Below are positions 31,744-32,315 of a stretch of 32,315 bases of DNA, in pieces. The notes beneath the pieces are model-generated. The model was not told the origin of the DNA, did no database searches, and worked only from the letters and a program-made list of their open reading frames with translations. This DNA comes from Cellulomonas rhizosphaerae (GTDB lineage Bacteria > Actinomycetota > Actinomycetes > Actinomycetales > Cellulomonadaceae). Location: assembly GCF_003470205.1 (NCBI RefSeq), contig NZ_QWKP01000192.1, positions 1-32,315 on the forward strand. The letters run 5' to 3'. The position numbers and the translations under genes were made by a program. Each line of letters starts with the position of its first letter. The stretch's first letter is position 1.

Positions 31744-32315
31744 ATGGCTTCGCCCCAGGCTCCATCGCCCCAAGCGTTGACGCCCGCGACCCGCACGCTG
31801 CTGTTCGTGTCGGTGGCCGTCGTGTCGCTCGCCGGGATCCACGCCGCGCGCGAGGTGCTCGCCCCGCTGTTCCTCGCGGCGGTGCTCGTCATCATCGTCC
31901 ACCCCATCCGGCACCCGCTCGAGCGCCGCGGCTGGCCGCGCGCGGCGGCGACCACGGCGGTCATCGTGGTGGTCTACCTCATCCTGCTGGCACTGATCGC
32001 GATGCTCGTCTTCGCCGGCATCCGTTTCACCGGTCTGGTCACCGACTTCATGCCCGAGCTTCGCGCGCAGGTCAGCGACATCGGCACGTGGCTCGGCACG
32101 ATCGGCGTCGACCAGAGCTCGATCGACCAGGCGACCTCCGCGCTGCAGCCCTCGCAGCTGCTGGGCGTGGCGACCTCGCTCAGCGGCGCCGTGGTCGGCG
32201 TGTTCACGACACTCTTCGTCGTCGTGACCTACGTGATCTTCATGGCGGTCGACGCCGCCCGCTACGACGGCGCGCACGCGCTGTTCGGCGACACGCAGGG
32301 CAACGTCCTGAGCCG
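31744..32315 (+). CDS. AI-2E family transporter (N-terminal part; runs off window)
   Basis: The first 190 residues of a membrane protein of the AI-2E transporter/TqsA-PerM superfamily. After a Pro-rich start (MASPQAPSPQALTPATRT), spans lie near residues 18-55 and 68-93. An extracytoplasmic helical region follows (FTGLVTDFMPELRAQVSDIGTWLGTIGVDQSSIDQATSAL), then another span near 143-170 (GVFTTLFVVVTYVIFMAVDA). This order is typical of the family, which exports small molecules or acts in cation/proton exchange. The gene continues past the window end, so its length and C-terminal motifs cannot be checked. Confidence 0.85.
   Translation, partial: MASPQAPSPQALTPATRTLLFVSVAVVSLAGIHAAREVLAPLFLAAVLVIIVHPIRHPLERRGWPRAAATTAVIVVVYLILLALIAMLVFAGIRFTGLVTDFMPELRAQVSDIGTWLGTIGVDQSSIDQATSALQPSQLLGVATSLSGAVVGVFTTLFVVVTYVIFMAVDAARYDGAHALFGDTQGNVLS

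Overview
This 32.3 kb window has very high G+C and the codon bias of a high-GC actinobacterium. The family content (MmyB-type XRE regulators, ABATE/CGNR regulator, ECF42 sigma with a DGPF partner, c-di-AMP riboswitch on an NlpC/P60 gene, CARDB/discoidin exoprotein) fits Micrococcales. A Cellulomonas-like soil organism is my best guess, but it is an inference. I see no rRNA, tRNA, insertion sequence, phage gene, CRISPR array or replication origin. The region is chromosomal and gene-dense, made of many small regulator-plus-enzyme modules.

Layout. 1-2858 (-): the 5' part of a large secreted multidomain protein (signal peptide, three discoidin-like and four CARDB-like modules); its C-terminus lies outside the window. 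3143-4075 (-): aldo/keto reductase. 4156-5892: a CGNR-type regulator facing a carboxymuconolactone decarboxylase-like protein and a phosphotriesterase-family hydrolase, with a palindrome joining two mirror-image leaderless promoters. 5893-6720 (-): ArsR/SRPBCC pair. 6721-8062: a long leader with a c-di-AMP (ydaO/yuaA) riboswitch, an NlpC/P60 cell-wall hydrolase and a perfect 16-bp terminator stem. 8066-10530: M3 metallopeptidase and a damaged-looking ECF sigma gene. 10499-13812 (-): serine hydrolase, two GNATs, a hypothetical protein and a GAP/Sap-family membrane protein. 13880-14434 (-): an unrecognised Cys-rich protein.

14468-17235: SDR oxidoreductase divergent from an XRE/MmyB regulator, followed by an S66 LD-carboxypeptidase. 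17236-20271: DUF1905 and VOC proteins, GNAT, gamma-glutamyltransferase-like enzyme. 20253-21903 (-): SRPBCC/ArsR pair (opposite order to the first pair) and a TspO-like membrane protein. 22258-23763: FBP-domain protein, then a VOC gene flanked by a duplicated ~100-bp hairpin-plus-gene-tail repeat. 23389-27893: a redox island in which a second XRE/MmyB regulator separates an alcohol dehydrogenase-cupin-CMD-DUF2255 operon from an aldo/keto reductase and a small gene that seems to start with CTG. 27898-29553 (-): ECF42 sigma factor with its DGPF/YCII partner and a matching promoter. 29647-30477 (-): CPBP membrane protease. 30652 to the end (+): maltose-type O-acetyltransferase, ribonuclease HI (rnhA) and the start of an AI-2E-family transporter.

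How the parts relate. Much of the window is stress or xenobiotic response: small-molecule-sensing regulators sit beside oxidoreductases, hydrolases, SRPBCC and VOC proteins. Many genes have a -10-like hexamer 6-7 nt before the start codon and no Shine-Dalgarno sequence, so leaderless transcription looks common. Convergent genes often abut or overlap at their stop codons. The most unusual signals are the hairpin/gene-tail duplication, the mirror-symmetric divergent promoter, the CTGA gene overlap and the scrambled sigma region 4.
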